Below, in pieces: positions 1 through 8,460 of a stretch of DNA of 64,000 nt. The notes under the pieces are model-generated. The model was not told the origin of the DNA. It saw nothing but the letters and a program-made list of their open reading frames with translations, and did not search any database. The stretch covers positions 186,001 through 250,000 of the forward strand of contig JADJUE010000011.1 of the NCBI GenBank assembly GCA_016710785.1, read 5' to 3'. The translations under genes were made by a program, and so were the position numbers. The stretch's first letter is position 1. Each line of letters begins with the position of its first letter. Origin of the DNA: Candidatus Epilinea brevis. Lineage in GTDB: Bacteria; Chloroflexota; Anaerolineae; Epilineales; Epilineaceae.

Positions 1-68
1 TGGGCGCGGGCAAGGCCCTGGAGAACTACGCCCTGATCCGCCGCACCCTGCCGGCGCTGAACGTGTAG
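1..68 (+). CDS. 3' end of an unidentified gene (partial)
   Basis: An open frame enters from the left edge and stops at TAG 66-68. The visible C-terminus reads GKALENYALIRRTLPALNV. Twenty-two codons are too few to name a family. A small hairpin follows the stop, and the promoter of the ABC operon lies about 50 bp further on, so this gene probably ends a separate transcription unit. Confidence 0.5.
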   Translation, partial: GAGKALENYALIRRTLPALNV

Positions 69-74
69 CGCCGT

Positions 75-96
75 CCGCCTTGCTCGGCGGCTTCTC
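75..96 (+). terminator. possible weak terminator hairpin
   Basis: CCGCC at 75-79 pairs with GGCGG at 86-90 across a 6-nt loop and is followed by the pyrimidine run CTTCTC. The stem is short and there is no clean U-tract, so this is only a candidate for ending the partial upstream gene. Confidence 0.3.
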
Positions 97-118
97 ATGT
101 GCGACTAAGCTGGCCGCG

Positions 119-146
119 TTGAACGCGAGGCCGGTCTGGTTATAAT
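119..146 (+). promoter_or_regulatory. sigma-70-type promoter of the ABC operon
   Basis: TTGAAC (119-124), a 16-bp spacer and a perfect TATAAT (141-146) form the best housekeeping-type promoter in this part of the window. Transcription would begin near 153, leaving a leader of about 135 nt before the ATG at 288. Confidence 0.7.
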
Positions 147-287
147 CCTGCGCCTGATCACAAACACCCAATCCCAACCACGTAGCCGGACGAATTGAGC
201 GATGCCGGCTGCATCAACTACCCGAGGGGGTGCATGGACATGGCGCAAGAGCCTTCCAACGCCAGCCGCGGGGCCAGAGGGGAACCC

Positions 288-1256
288 ATGATCGAGGTGG
301 AGCGGCTGACCCGTTACTACGGGCCGGTCCCCGCGATCAACGACGTCTCGTTCACTGCCCACAAGGGCGAGATCGTCGGTTTCCTAGGCCCCAACGGCGC
401 CGGCAAGACCACCACGATGCGCATGCTGACGGGCTATTTGCCGCCCTCGAGCGGCACCGCGCGCATCGCCGGCCACGACATCGTCAACGATTCGATGGCC
501 GCTCGCAAGCTGATCGGCTACCTACCGGAGAGCACGCCGCTCTACCCGGAGATGACGGTCAGCGACTACCTGCATTTCATGGCCCGCCTGAGGGGCGTGA
601 AGGACCGCGGAGCGGCCGTGGAGCGGGTGATGAGCCAGGTTTCCATCGACCACCGCGCGGACGACCTGATCGGCCACCTGTCCAAAGGCTTCCGCCAACG
701 GGTGGGCATCGCCCAGGCTTTGGTGCACGACCCGAAGCTGATCATCCTGGACGAGCCGACCATCGGTCTGGACCCGCGCCAGATCCGCGAAGTGCGGGAG
801 CTGATCGCCGAATTGCGTGGGGATCACACGGTACTTCTGTCCACCCATATCCTGCCAGAGGCGCAGCAGCTCTGTGACCGGATCCTGATCATCAAGCGCG
901 GCCAGATCGTGGCCGAGGACACCACCGAAGGCCTGACGGCCCGCCTCGGCGGCGGCGAGCAGGTGAGGGTGGGCTTGGGCCGGAGCGTCCCGGCCGCTGA
1001 GATGCGCGCGGCCCTGGACAAGGTTCGAGGCGTGACCGAGGTGACGGGCGACGGCGACAGCTACACGGTGACGGTGCAGCCGGCTACGGACGCGCGCGCG
1101 GCAATCGCCGCCGCGGTGGTCGGGAATGGCTGGCCCCTGGTAGAACTCAACCTGAGCCGCCTGACCTTGGAGGACGTCTTCCTGGAGCTGACCGCGAGCG
1201 ATACCGCGGAAGAGGCCATGGAGGCCGAGATGGTCACCGAGGAGGAGGCCGACTGA
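288..1256 (+). CDS. ABC transporter ATP-binding protein, GldA/CcmA-like
   Basis: Cytoplasmic ATPase that powers an ABC-2 type exporter. Visible motifs are Walker A GPNGAGKT (residues 34-41), an LSKGF signature (131-135), Walker B LIILDE (151-156) and the H-loop STH at 187. The C-terminal third is an acidic extension typical of GldA-like subunits. An upstream in-frame TTG at 195 and ATG at 234 exist, but the ATG at 288 has an AGAGGGGAA ribosome site and begins with the family-typical MIEVERLT. The stop overlaps the permease start (TGATG), so the two are translationally coupled. The substrate is unknown. Gld names come from gliding Bacteroidetes; gliding is not implied here. Confidence 0.93.
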   Translation: MIEVERLTRYYGPVPAINDVSFTAHKGEIVGFLGPNGAGKTTTMRMLTGYLPPSSGTARIAGHDIVNDSMAARKLIGYLPESTPLYPEMTVSDYLHFMARLRGVKDRGAAVERVMSQVSIDHRADDLIGHLSKGFRQRVGIAQALVHDPKLIILDEPTIGLDPRQIREVRELIAELRGDHTVLLSTHILPEAQQLCDRILIIKRGQIVAEDTTEGLTARLGGGEQVRVGLGRSVPAAEMRAALDKVRGVTEVTGDGDSYTVTVQPATDARAAIAAAVVGNGWPLVELNLSRLTLEDVFLELTASDTAEEAMEAEMVTEEEAD

Positions 1257-1978
1257 TGAGCAACGTGATCACGGTGGCCCGACGCGAGTTGGGCGTCTTC
1301 TTCAGCTCCACCCTCTTCTGGGTGATCGCCACGGCCTTCATGCTCTTTGGAGGCCTCCTCTTCACCCTCTACATCCAGTCGCCCCAGGCGCAGGCCACCA
1401 TGATGCCCCTGCTCAGCCTGTACGGCACGGTACTTCTCTTCGTCACCCCGCTCATGGCGATGCGCTTGTTGGCCGAGGAACAGCGCTCCGGGACCTTGGA
1501 GCTGCTGATGACCTCCCCGGTCCAGGACTGGCAGGTGGTCATGGGCAAGTGGCTGGGCGCGTTCGCGGCGCTGCTCTCCTTGATGGCCCTGACGCTCAGC
1601 CATGTCTTCGTCATGAGCCGCCTGAGCGAGAAGGGCCTCGATCTGGGTCCGATGCTCTCCAGCTACCTGGGTCTGGCGCTGCTCTGCGCCGCCCTTCTGG
1701 CCCTGGGCGTCCTGACCTCGTCGGTGACCGAAAGTCAGGTGGTGGCTGGATTTCTGGGTGTCATGCTGGTCCTGGTCCTGTGGTTCCTGTCCATCCTCAA
1801 CCAGATCGGCTCGGAGGCCGCTTGGGTCAAGGGCGTGGCCTACATGGGCCTTTCCGATCATTACATGCATTTCGGTGACGGCCTGATCGACACCCGGGAT
1901 GTCATCTATTTCCTGACCCTGACCTTCGGTTGCCTGTTCCTGGCCACCCGAATCCTGGAAACGAGGAGGTGGCGCTGA
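1256..1978 (+). CDS. ABC-2 type permease, GldF-like
   Basis: Membrane subunit partnering the preceding ATPase. The 240-residue protein has about six hydrophobic segments and the NosY/GldF-type opening RRELGVFFSSTLFWVIA, followed by the conserved-looking LLAEEQRSGTLELLMTSPV after the second helix. That loop is characteristic of ABC-2 permeases that move proteins, lipids or small molecules outward. It overlaps the ATPase stop by one base at its start and the next gene by one base at its end, with an AGGAGGT ribosome site for the downstream gene inside its 3' end. All four genes of the unit are therefore probably made together. Confidence 0.9.
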   Translation: MSNVITVARRELGVFFSSTLFWVIATAFMLFGGLLFTLYIQSPQAQATMMPLLSLYGTVLLFVTPLMAMRLLAEEQRSGTLELLMTSPVQDWQVVMGKWLGAFAALLSLMALTLSHVFVMSRLSEKGLDLGPMLSSYLGLALLCAALLALGVLTSSVTESQVVAGFLGVMLVLVLWFLSILNQIGSEAAWVKGVAYMGLSDHYMHFGDGLIDTRDVIYFLTLTFGCLFLATRILETRRWR

Positions 1979-3558
1979 TGGACAAGCTGCGCACGGCCGC
2001 ACCGTACATCTCGGTCTTCGGACTTTTCGTCCTCCTCTCCAGCCTGGTCACGCCGACCTTGGCCCGCTCGTCCGGCAACACGCCGCCGGAATGGCTGGGG
2101 ACGGCGCTGCTGGGCGCCGGGGCCGTGCTGGCCCTGGCTTGGCCCGTCTTCTGCTGGGAGGATGCCCGGGAGTTGTTCGGCTCCCGACAGGCCCGCTACG
2201 GATCCAATGCCCTGGTGCTGACTGTGGCCATGCTGGCCCTCTTGGGCGTGGCCAACTTCTTCGGCACCCGCTTCTACACCTCCTGGGACCTGACGGAGAA
2301 CAAGCGCTTCTCCATCAGCAACCAGACCAAGCAGATCCTGGACGACCTGAAGGTCCAGAACAAGGAACTGAAGCTCACGGCCATCTTGAGCCAGGCTGAC
2401 GCCAACGCCGCCGCCGAGCTGGAGCGCCTGGTGGACCGCTACAAGCAGCGCTACCCCACCATGAGCTACCAGCGCCTGGACCCTCAGGTGGACGTGCCGG
2501 CCCTGATCGGCCTGGCGCAGCGGATCGAACAGGACCAGCCGCCGGGGCGAGCTCTGGTGGTGGAATCCGGCGACAAGCATGCCATCGCCTACAGCTTCGA
2601 CGAACAGGAGCTGACGAGCGCCATCGTCAAGGCCACCCGGGCCAAGGTAAGCGTGGTGGCCTTCACCACGGGGCATGGCGAATGCGGCACGGACGGTGGT
2701 GAGCAAGGGCAGTGCAGCTACGCCGGGGTGCGGCAGGCCATGGAGCGGGAAGGCTACAAGGTGGAGAATCTGAACCTGTCAGCCATGACCGACACCATCA
2801 AGGCCGACGTGGTCATCGTGGCCGGGCCTAGCCGGCCCTTCCTGCCGGCGGAGGCCAAGGCGCTCAGTGATTGGGTCCAGGGCGGGGGCAAGGCGATGCT
2901 CCTGATCAGCCCTGACCAGGACGCGGGCCTGGACGACCTCCTGGGCCTCTGGGACATCCGGCCCGACAAGGACCTTGTCATCCAGACCAACCGCCTGGGG
3001 CAGCTGTCGGCGGCAGTGGCCGTCGTAGACACGGACTACCAGTTTCATGCCACCACCAAAGACCTGAATCGCTTCCAGACTGTTCTGGTAGGCACCCAGT
3101 CGTTCAGCGTCGGCACGCCGGTGGACACGACCCTGACCAGCACAAAGCTGCTGGAGGTCAGCGGCCCAGGCGTCTACGGCGAGACGGACCTGGCCGGCGT
3201 CGCGGACCAGAAAGTGGAGCAGGGGCCGGATGACAAGCCCGCTCCTCTGGCCTTGGCCGTGGCCGGCGAAGGCGGCGAGAAGGGCGGCCGGCTGGTGGTC
3301 TTCGGCACGTCGGCCCTGGCTGACGACGCGGCCCTGGCGCAGTTCCAGCCGGGCGCCACGGCCAACGGCGACCTCTTCCTCAACTCGGTCAGCTGGTTGG
3401 CCCAGGATGAGAGCCTGATCGCCATCCGCGCAACGGAGCCTGACAGCCGACCCATCACCCCGCCGCAGAACCCGCTCCTGGTCACCTTGACCACCCTGCT
3501 CCTGATCCCCGGGGCCATCGCGGCCATCGGGCTGTGGATCTGGTGGGGCCGGCGCTAG
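1978..3558 (+). CDS. GldG-like ABC transporter auxiliary protein
   Basis: Two N-terminal membrane helices lead into a large extracytoplasmic domain of the ABC_transp_aux/GldG type, and a final helix (ALIPG..IGLWIWW region) lies near residue 510. Landmarks are the helix-to-domain junction FGTRFYTSWDLTENKRFSIS and the segment VVAFTTGHGE, both typical of the family. The ATG at 1978 is chosen because AGGAGGT lies just upstream and it overlaps the permease stop. The family is thought to bind or present exported substrate, or to brace the permease. The 526-residue length fits. Confidence 0.88.
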   Translation: MDKLRTAAPYISVFGLFVLLSSLVTPTLARSSGNTPPEWLGTALLGAGAVLALAWPVFCWEDARELFGSRQARYGSNALVLTVAMLALLGVANFFGTRFYTSWDLTENKRFSISNQTKQILDDLKVQNKELKLTAILSQADANAAAELERLVDRYKQRYPTMSYQRLDPQVDVPALIGLAQRIEQDQPPGRALVVESGDKHAIAYSFDEQELTSAIVKATRAKVSVVAFTTGHGECGTDGGEQGQCSYAGVRQAMEREGYKVENLNLSAMTDTIKADVVIVAGPSRPFLPAEAKALSDWVQGGGKAMLLISPDQDAGLDDLLGLWDIRPDKDLVIQTNRLGQLSAAVAVVDTDYQFHATTKDLNRFQTVLVGTQSFSVGTPVDTTLTSTKLLEVSGPGVYGETDLAGVADQKVEQGPDDKPAPLALAVAGEGGEKGGRLVVFGTSALADDAALAQFQPGATANGDLFLNSVSWLAQDESLIAIRATEPDSRPITPPQNPLLVTLTTLLLIPGAIAAIGLWIWWGRR

Positions 3559-3591
3559 CCGGATCGCGCAAAGCAAGGAAGCGAACGCAGC

Positions 3592-4305
3592 ATGAATTCC
3601 CGATACACCCTGATCATCGTCTTGCTGGCCATCGCAGCCGGCATCTTCGCCTACACCCAGCGCGACGCCAAGCCGGTGGATTACAGCCACGGCATGCCCA
3701 CGGCCACGCCGGCCCCCTTCCTGGATCTGGACAAGGACAAGCTGCAGGAAGTGGAGGTGTCCACCCAGGACGGCAAGGTCGTCTTGAAACGCGCCGCCGG
3801 CGGCTGGGAGGTAGAAGGCAAGGGCCCGGCCTCCGAAACCGTGGGCAGCACCCTGGAGCGCCTGGCCAAGCCGGAAGTCCTCCGGGATCTGGGCACAGAG
3901 GCCAAGCCGGAAGATTATGGCCTGGCCACCGCGAGCATGACCGTGACCCTGAAGCTCTCCGGCGGCGAAAGCACCGTGGTGCAGTTGGGCGACAAACATC
4001 CCATCGACCCTCAGTACTACGTGCGCAAGGCCGGCGACAAGCGCATCGTGATCCTGTCCTCCACCGACTGGGACAGCCTGAAGGACTGGATCGCCAACGC
4101 CCCGCTGGCGCCCACGGCGACTCCGGTCGCCGAAGGCACGCCGGCCGCTGAAGGCGTGGACGGCGTCGCATTGCCCACCACGGATGCGGCCGGCGAAGAC
4201 AGTGGCGCCGTTCCCGATGCAGCCGGCGAAGTCGCCCCCGCGGTCAGCGCCCCCCCTGACGACGCGGCCCCCGGGCCTACGGCCGCATCGCCGACCAGAC
4301 CCTGA
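3592..4305 (+). CDS. DUF4340 domain-containing membrane-anchored protein
   Basis: An N-terminal anchor (IIVLLAIAAGIFAYTQ, residues 9-24) is followed by a DUF4340-type extracytoplasmic domain, with pieces such as VEVSTQDGKVVLKR and W.V.GKGPASETVGSTLERLAKPEV. DUF4340 proteins regularly follow GldG-like genes and probably form part of the same exporter. The last 60 residues are low-complexity Ala/Pro/Thr/Gly, looking like a flexible tail. The gene starts 33 bp after the GldG-like stop. A strong inverted repeat at 4338-4366 probably closes the operon. Confidence 0.85.
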   Translation: MNSRYTLIIVLLAIAAGIFAYTQRDAKPVDYSHGMPTATPAPFLDLDKDKLQEVEVSTQDGKVVLKRAAGGWEVEGKGPASETVGSTLERLAKPEVLRDLGTEAKPEDYGLATASMTVTLKLSGGESTVVQLGDKHPIDPQYYVRKAGDKRIVILSSTDWDSLKDWIANAPLAPTATPVAEGTPAAEGVDGVALPTTDAAGEDSGAVPDAAGEVAPAVSAPPDDAAPGPTAASPTRP

Positions 4306-4337
4306 CGCCGACGGCCGATCCATCGGTCCAGAAACAC

Positions 4338-4366
4338 ACGGGGGGAGGCGAGCTGCCTCCCCCCGT
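4338..4366 (+). terminator. 12-bp perfect hairpin ending the ABC operon
   Basis: ACGGGGGGAGGC (4338-4349) pairs perfectly with GCCTCCCCCCGT (4355-4366) over a 5-nt loop, 32 bp after the DUF4340 stop. No U-tract follows, so it may be a factor-dependent or bidirectional terminator, or a 3'-end stabiliser. The right arm lies immediately before the -10 box of the next gene. Confidence 0.55.
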
Positions 4367-4367
4367 A

Positions 4368-4376
4368 TGCTATCGT
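4368..4376 (+). promoter_or_regulatory. extended -10 promoter, predicted leaderless
   Basis: TGC precedes TATCGT (4371-4376), giving an extended -10 motif. The ATG at 4383 is only 6 nt further on, so initiation 6-8 nt downstream of the -10 would start the mRNA at or next to the start codon. There is no Shine-Dalgarno sequence. Confidence 0.55.
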
Positions 4377-4382
4377 AAACCC

Positions 4383-4961
4383 ATGCTCGACCGCGTTGTC
4401 CGAATCCTGTCGCGGGCCGCCCTGCTGCTGGCGGTGGCCCTGCTCGGCCGCCTGTCCTTGCCGCCGACGACCAGGGCGCATAGCGAGACCGTCGAGAGCA
4501 GCCCGCGCCCGAGCGAGGTGGTGTACGGCGGTCCGTCGGAGGTGACGGTGCACTTCAGCGCGCCCCTGGCCGAAGGCAGCTTCATCCAGGTCATCGATGA
4601 AGGCTTCCAGCGCCAGGACCGCGGTCCGACGACGATCGATCCGCAGGACCGCTCCATCATGCGCGCGGCGCTGGGGTCCCTGCCGGAAGGCGGCTATACC
4701 GCCCAGTGGACGGCGGTCGATGCTCGTGACGGCCACCGCAGCCGTGGCAGCTTCACCTTCAGCGTCCGCCCCGCTGCCCTGGGCCCCCGCCTCTTGGCCT
4801 GGATCGATCGCCACTTCCACATCCTGTTGACCGGCTGGGTGCTCAAGGCCGGGCTCACGGTCTTCATCGGACGCTGGTACGTGCGCCGCCGCGCGGCACG
4901 CAAGGCGGCGGCGGAGGCACTGTCGGCAGTCGAAAAGCTCTGGGAGGACGAACGCTCATGA
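4383..4961 (+). CDS. CopC-domain protein with C-terminal membrane anchor
   Basis: A signal peptide (residues 1-33) ends at RAHSETVESSPRPSEV. The following His-containing start and the pattern S.P....V.....V.V.FS.PL match the CopC/YobA copper-resistance fold, a periplasmic beta-sandwich that binds copper through its N-terminal His. The SRGSFTFSV strand closes the domain near residue 124. A membrane helix (HILLTGWVLKAGLTVFIGRW) and a basic tail follow, but no CopD channel domain. Copper binding is inferred from family and the visible His. The 3' end overlaps the next gene by 4 bp, so it probably shares a transcript with the thioredoxin-like lipoprotein. Confidence 0.75.
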   Translation: MLDRVVRILSRAALLLAVALLGRLSLPPTTRAHSETVESSPRPSEVVYGGPSEVTVHFSAPLAEGSFIQVIDEGFQRQDRGPTTIDPQDRSIMRAALGSLPEGGYTAQWTAVDARDGHRSRGSFTFSVRPAALGPRLLAWIDRHFHILLTGWVLKAGLTVFIGRWYVRRRAARKAAAEALSAVEKLWEDERS

Positions 4962-5851
4962 ACCGGCTACCGCGCAGCCGCCGGCTTGTCGCTCTGGTTG
5001 CCTTCTTGCTGACCGGTTGCGTACCCGCCTCCCCCGCGGCGCAACCGCCCCCCCCGACGGCGGCCGGCACGGCCGGCGACGCTCCCCCCGTAGAGATCGC
5101 CATCGCCTCCAGCGATCTGGCGGTGGGCAAGGAGCGCTTTGCCTTCGCCCTGTTGGACGAAGCCAAGGATCTACTGCCCGACGCCGACCTGGCGTTGACT
5201 TTCTTCCGCATCCAGGGCGACAAGGCATTGCAGGCGGCCCAGGCAAAGGCGCATTACTATGCCTCGCCGCTGGCGGGCGCGGGACTCTACGTGGCCCCAG
5301 TCACCTTCGAACAGGCCGGCGTCTGGGGCCTCGAGGTGGCCGGCAGACTGGCCGACGGGCGCACCATGGCGACTCAGCGCATCCGCTTCACGGTGGCCGG
5401 CCATCCAGCCGGCCCGGCCGTGGGCGAGACGCCCCCGCCCACGACCAACCCAGTGTTGGCAGCGGGGCAGGACATCCGTGAGATCAGCACGGATCCCCAG
5501 CCGGACCCGGAGCTATATGCGATGACCGTGGACCAGGCGCGGGCCAGCGGCCGGCCCACCCTGGTGCTGATGGCCACGCCCGGCCTTTGTCAGAGCAAGA
5601 TCTGCCAGCCCGTGATGGGCGAGGTCAAGGCCCTCAAGGCCCGCTGGCAAGACAAGATGAACTTCATCCACGTCGAGGTCTACCGCTCGATGGCGGAACC
5701 GGGCGAGCTGTCGGCGACGATGCAGGCCTGGGGCCTGAGCACCGAGCCCTGGGTCTACCTGCTGGACAAGAAGGGCCGGGTGGTGGCCCGGCTGGAAGGC
5801 TCGGCCTCGGTCGCCGAGCTTGAGCCGCTTTTGCAGGCACTGGATCCTTGA
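4958..5851 (+). CDS. thioredoxin-fold lipoprotein
   Basis: The lipobox LLTGC (Cys21) marks a lipid-anchored exported protein. Residues 35-150 form a beta-rich domain of unclear family. The C-terminal part (about 185-295) looks like a thioredoxin fold: GRPTLVLMATPGLCQSKIC, then a helix, FIHVEVYRS, and EPWVYLLDKKG as the cis-Pro strand. The two cysteines are separated by four residues (CQSKIC) rather than the usual CXXC, so redox or copper-handling activity (Sco-like) is possible but unproven. It overlaps both neighbours by 4 bp. The CopC-like gene upstream supports a metal or envelope-redox role. Confidence 0.75.
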   Translation: MNRLPRSRRLVALVAFLLTGCVPASPAAQPPPPTAAGTAGDAPPVEIAIASSDLAVGKERFAFALLDEAKDLLPDADLALTFFRIQGDKALQAAQAKAHYYASPLAGAGLYVAPVTFEQAGVWGLEVAGRLADGRTMATQRIRFTVAGHPAGPAVGETPPPTTNPVLAAGQDIREISTDPQPDPELYAMTVDQARASGRPTLVLMATPGLCQSKICQPVMGEVKALKARWQDKMNFIHVEVYRSMAEPGELSATMQAWGLSTEPWVYLLDKKGRVVARLEGSASVAELEPLLQALDP

Positions 5852-7482
5852 ACACGTCTCGGTCCGCCCCAGGCCGTGGATCCTGGCTGTCCTGGCCGGT
5901 CGTGGTTCTGGCTGTGGCGGCCTTGGCCCTGGCGGCCCGCCTGCCTGCCCTGCAGCTGGTGCCCCATCTGACCGACGAGTCAGCCGAGGTCCTCTACGCC
6001 CGGGACATCCTGGTGGCCGGCACCCGTCCACTGGTGCACACCGACGCCTACAACGGCGCCTTCTGGGCCTGGCTGATGGCCGGCTGGATCAAGCTGTGGC
6101 CGGCGGACCCTCAAGCGCCCAGGCTCCTGAGCCTCGCCCTGGGCCTGGCCACCGTCCTGGCCACCGTAGCCCTCGCCGCCCGGCTGGCGCGCCCGGACCG
6201 CCGCCTGCCGGCCGGCCTTCTGGGCGGCGCCCTGATGGCCACGGCCTTCACCCCTGCGCTGGTCAACAGCCGCGTGGCCTGGTCCAACAGCTCCACGCCA
6301 TTGTGGACCACGCTCGGCGTTCTGGCCCTGCTGGCCGCGGTGACCAGGGAAGCCGGCGGCCGGGAGGCCGCCTTGCGCTGGCTGGGCGCAGGCCTGCTGG
6401 GCGGCGTGGCGCTGCACACCCACCCTTCGGTCATCGTATTCCTTGCCGGCCTGGCCCTCTGGCTCTTCCTCGCGGGCAGACGGCTGGGCTGGCTGGCCCG
6501 TTCCGGGCCCTGGTTGGCCCTTCTGGGCGCCGCTCTGGCCTATGGTCCGGTCATCTACTTCAACCTGACCGGCGGCATGGCGACCCTGCACGAGGCGCAG
6601 AGCTCCGGCAACTGGGCCGCCGCCGGGTCCTGGGCGGCCGGAGCCCATGCGGCCTTCCTGCAGCTGGGGCGCTCCTTTGTGGGCGGGTTCGGCCTGGTGG
6701 GCGCTTCCACAACCCTTGGCGAGCGGCTCCTGGCCGCCTTGTGGGCCACCGCCTTCCTGGGTGCGGCCCTGTGGCTGGCCCTGGCGCCGGTCAAGGGCCT
6801 GGCGGAGGACGAGGCGCGGCCGGTCGGTCGCCGCCTGCCGCTGCTGGTAACACTCCTGGCCCTGCTGGCCCTTCCGCGCTTCAACCAGAACTGGCAGGGC
6901 TTCCTGGAAGCGCGCTACCTGGGCTTCCTGCTGCCGCTGCTGAGCGCGAGCCTTGGCGCGGTGCTCGCCGAACGGCTGCCGGAGCGCGGCGCGGCAACCG
7001 GCACCTCCCTCCGCACTGTCCGCTGGACGGCGAGCCTGCGGGCCCTGGTCATGGCGGCCCTGATCGCCCTGCCCCTGCTGCGCGGCTGGACCTACATCCG
7101 CTCGGCCATGGCCGAGCAGTTCGACAACCGCCGGCTCTGGAGCATGCTGGAATCGGCACGCGGGGGTCGCGCAGCGGGCGCGGTGGTGCTGGTGGATGAG
7201 GATCTCAAGTCGGTCCGCTGGCGAGCCGGAGGGCATCCCCGCCGCGCCGTCACCTACCTGTTGACCATGGCCGACCTGCCCTTCGAGCAACTGCCCCCCG
7301 CGACCATCAACCACCGCCTGGACGCCGGAGGGGCACCGGCGCCGCTCTGTTTCCTGGCCGGTGCGACGGCCGAGTCCCTGACCGATTGGGGCCGCTCACT
7401 CTCCCCCCTGGACATCACGGCGCGCCCGGGCGAGGATCCGTGGGGGCTGTGGACCGTCGCGACCCCGGCCGCCGCCCGCTGA
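5848..7482 (+). CDS. GT39/ArnT-like membrane glycosyltransferase
   Basis: A 544-residue polytopic protein with about 10-12 membrane helices. The first loop carries TDESAEVLYARDILVAG, the acidic pair expected in the first external loop of PMT/ArnT-type (GT-C) enzymes that move sugars from polyprenyl-phosphate donors. The soluble C-terminal portion (about 430-540) is short. The start is a TTG whose last two bases overlap the previous TGA; no better ATG or GTG precedes the first helix, so coupling to the upstream gene is assumed. Acceptor and donor are unknown. Confidence 0.78.
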   Translation: MNTSRSAPGRGSWLSWPVVVLAVAALALAARLPALQLVPHLTDESAEVLYARDILVAGTRPLVHTDAYNGAFWAWLMAGWIKLWPADPQAPRLLSLALGLATVLATVALAARLARPDRRLPAGLLGGALMATAFTPALVNSRVAWSNSSTPLWTTLGVLALLAAVTREAGGREAALRWLGAGLLGGVALHTHPSVIVFLAGLALWLFLAGRRLGWLARSGPWLALLGAALAYGPVIYFNLTGGMATLHEAQSSGNWAAAGSWAAGAHAAFLQLGRSFVGGFGLVGASTTLGERLLAALWATAFLGAALWLALAPVKGLAEDEARPVGRRLPLLVTLLALLALPRFNQNWQGFLEARYLGFLLPLLSASLGAVLAERLPERGAATGTSLRTVRWTASLRALVMAALIALPLLRGWTYIRSAMAEQFDNRRLWSMLESARGGRAAGAVVLVDEDLKSVRWRAGGHPRRAVTYLLTMADLPFEQLPPATINHRLDAGGAPAPLCFLAGATAESLTDWGRSLSPLDITARPGEDPWGLWTVATPAAAR

Positions 7483-7558
7483 AATGGGCGCTGGCGAAGC
7501 AGACCCGAGCCATGGCCAATCGCCGCGACCGACCGTCCAGCAACACGAGGATGATCCC

Positions 7559-8335
7559 ATGCCCGAGCCGACGACCATGAACCGCCCACCCGCTGCTGGA
7601 TCCGGGGCCTCCGCCCCCGGACCCAGCCCCATCGAGGCGCCGGACCTCAGCGAGAAGGGCGGCATCAAGGACGGCCAACGGCAGTCCCTGGACCGCCGCC
7701 TGTACATGCAGTTGCTGGCCTGGGGCGACTGCGCGGACACTGAGCCGCTGATCGCCGCCCTGCGCGCATCGGGCTTGGACGCGGTGCTCTACGCCGATGT
7801 CAATGACCCTTGGGGCGTGGGTCTGCTCACGGTCGGCGAGAATCCGGACTTCTTCGTCGGCCCCGTCCGGCGGCTGCTGCAGGATCCGGCCTTCGCGGCG
7901 CTGACGCCCAAGCCGGAGTTCACCATGCTGGGCCGCACCTACGCCCTGGGCTACGAGCCGGACCTGGAAGACGCCCTCATCCACCGCCCACGGCGCACGG
8001 TGCTGGAGCCGGCCTGGCCCTGGGCCATCTGGTATCCGCTCAGACGCAGCGGCCAGTTCGCCCGCCTGGAGGAAAGCGAGCAGCGCGAGATCCTGAAGGA
8101 GCACGGCACCATCGGCATGCGCTTCGGGCGCGCCGATCTGGCGCATGACATCCGTCTGGCCTGCCACGGTCTGGACAAGCATGACAACGACTTCGTCATC
8201 GGCGTGCTGGGCAAGGCGTTGCATCCGCTCAGCGTGGTCATCCAGACGATGCGCGGCACGCAGCAGACGGCGCTGTATCTGACGAACCTGGGGCCCTTCT
8301 TCGTGGGCAAGGCGATCTTCCAGGCGGGGGTGTAG
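7559..8335 (+). CDS. chlorite dismutase family haem protein
   Basis: The 258-residue protein matches the Cld/HemQ/EfeB-like dimeric alpha-beta barrel family. The stretch HDIRLACHGLDKHDNDFV resembles the proximal haem segment of chlorite dismutases (KLYHSTGLDDTDF), which would make His203 the axial ligand, and HPLSVVIQTMRGTQQT follows. It opens with about 30 disordered Pro/Ala residues. The ATG at 7559 has CGAGGA upstream. Related proteins decarboxylate coproheme, split chlorite or have no known role. No other haem-synthesis gene is nearby, so coproheme decarboxylase, peroxidase-like and sensor roles all remain open. Confidence 0.8.
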   Translation: MPEPTTMNRPPAAGSGASAPGPSPIEAPDLSEKGGIKDGQRQSLDRRLYMQLLAWGDCADTEPLIAALRASGLDAVLYADVNDPWGVGLLTVGENPDFFVGPVRRLLQDPAFAALTPKPEFTMLGRTYALGYEPDLEDALIHRPRRTVLEPAWPWAIWYPLRRSGQFARLEESEQREILKEHGTIGMRFGRADLAHDIRLACHGLDKHDNDFVIGVLGKALHPLSVVIQTMRGTQQTALYLTNLGPFFVGKAIFQAGV

Positions 8336-8460
8336 GCGACCCGGCAGACCCAGTCCTAGCTAACAACAAGCCCCTCGATCCCGACAGATCGCCGAATACC
8401 CGTGCGGCTGGCCGCGTGGAACGCCTTGACCGCGCTGCCGAGGCGACGCCAGTCTGAAGT

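Noticed and set aside
288..4305. Gliding-motility machinery
   Set aside because: Only the GldA/F/G-like ABC part and DUF4340 are present; none of the Bacteroidetes gliding motor or adhesin genes are seen.
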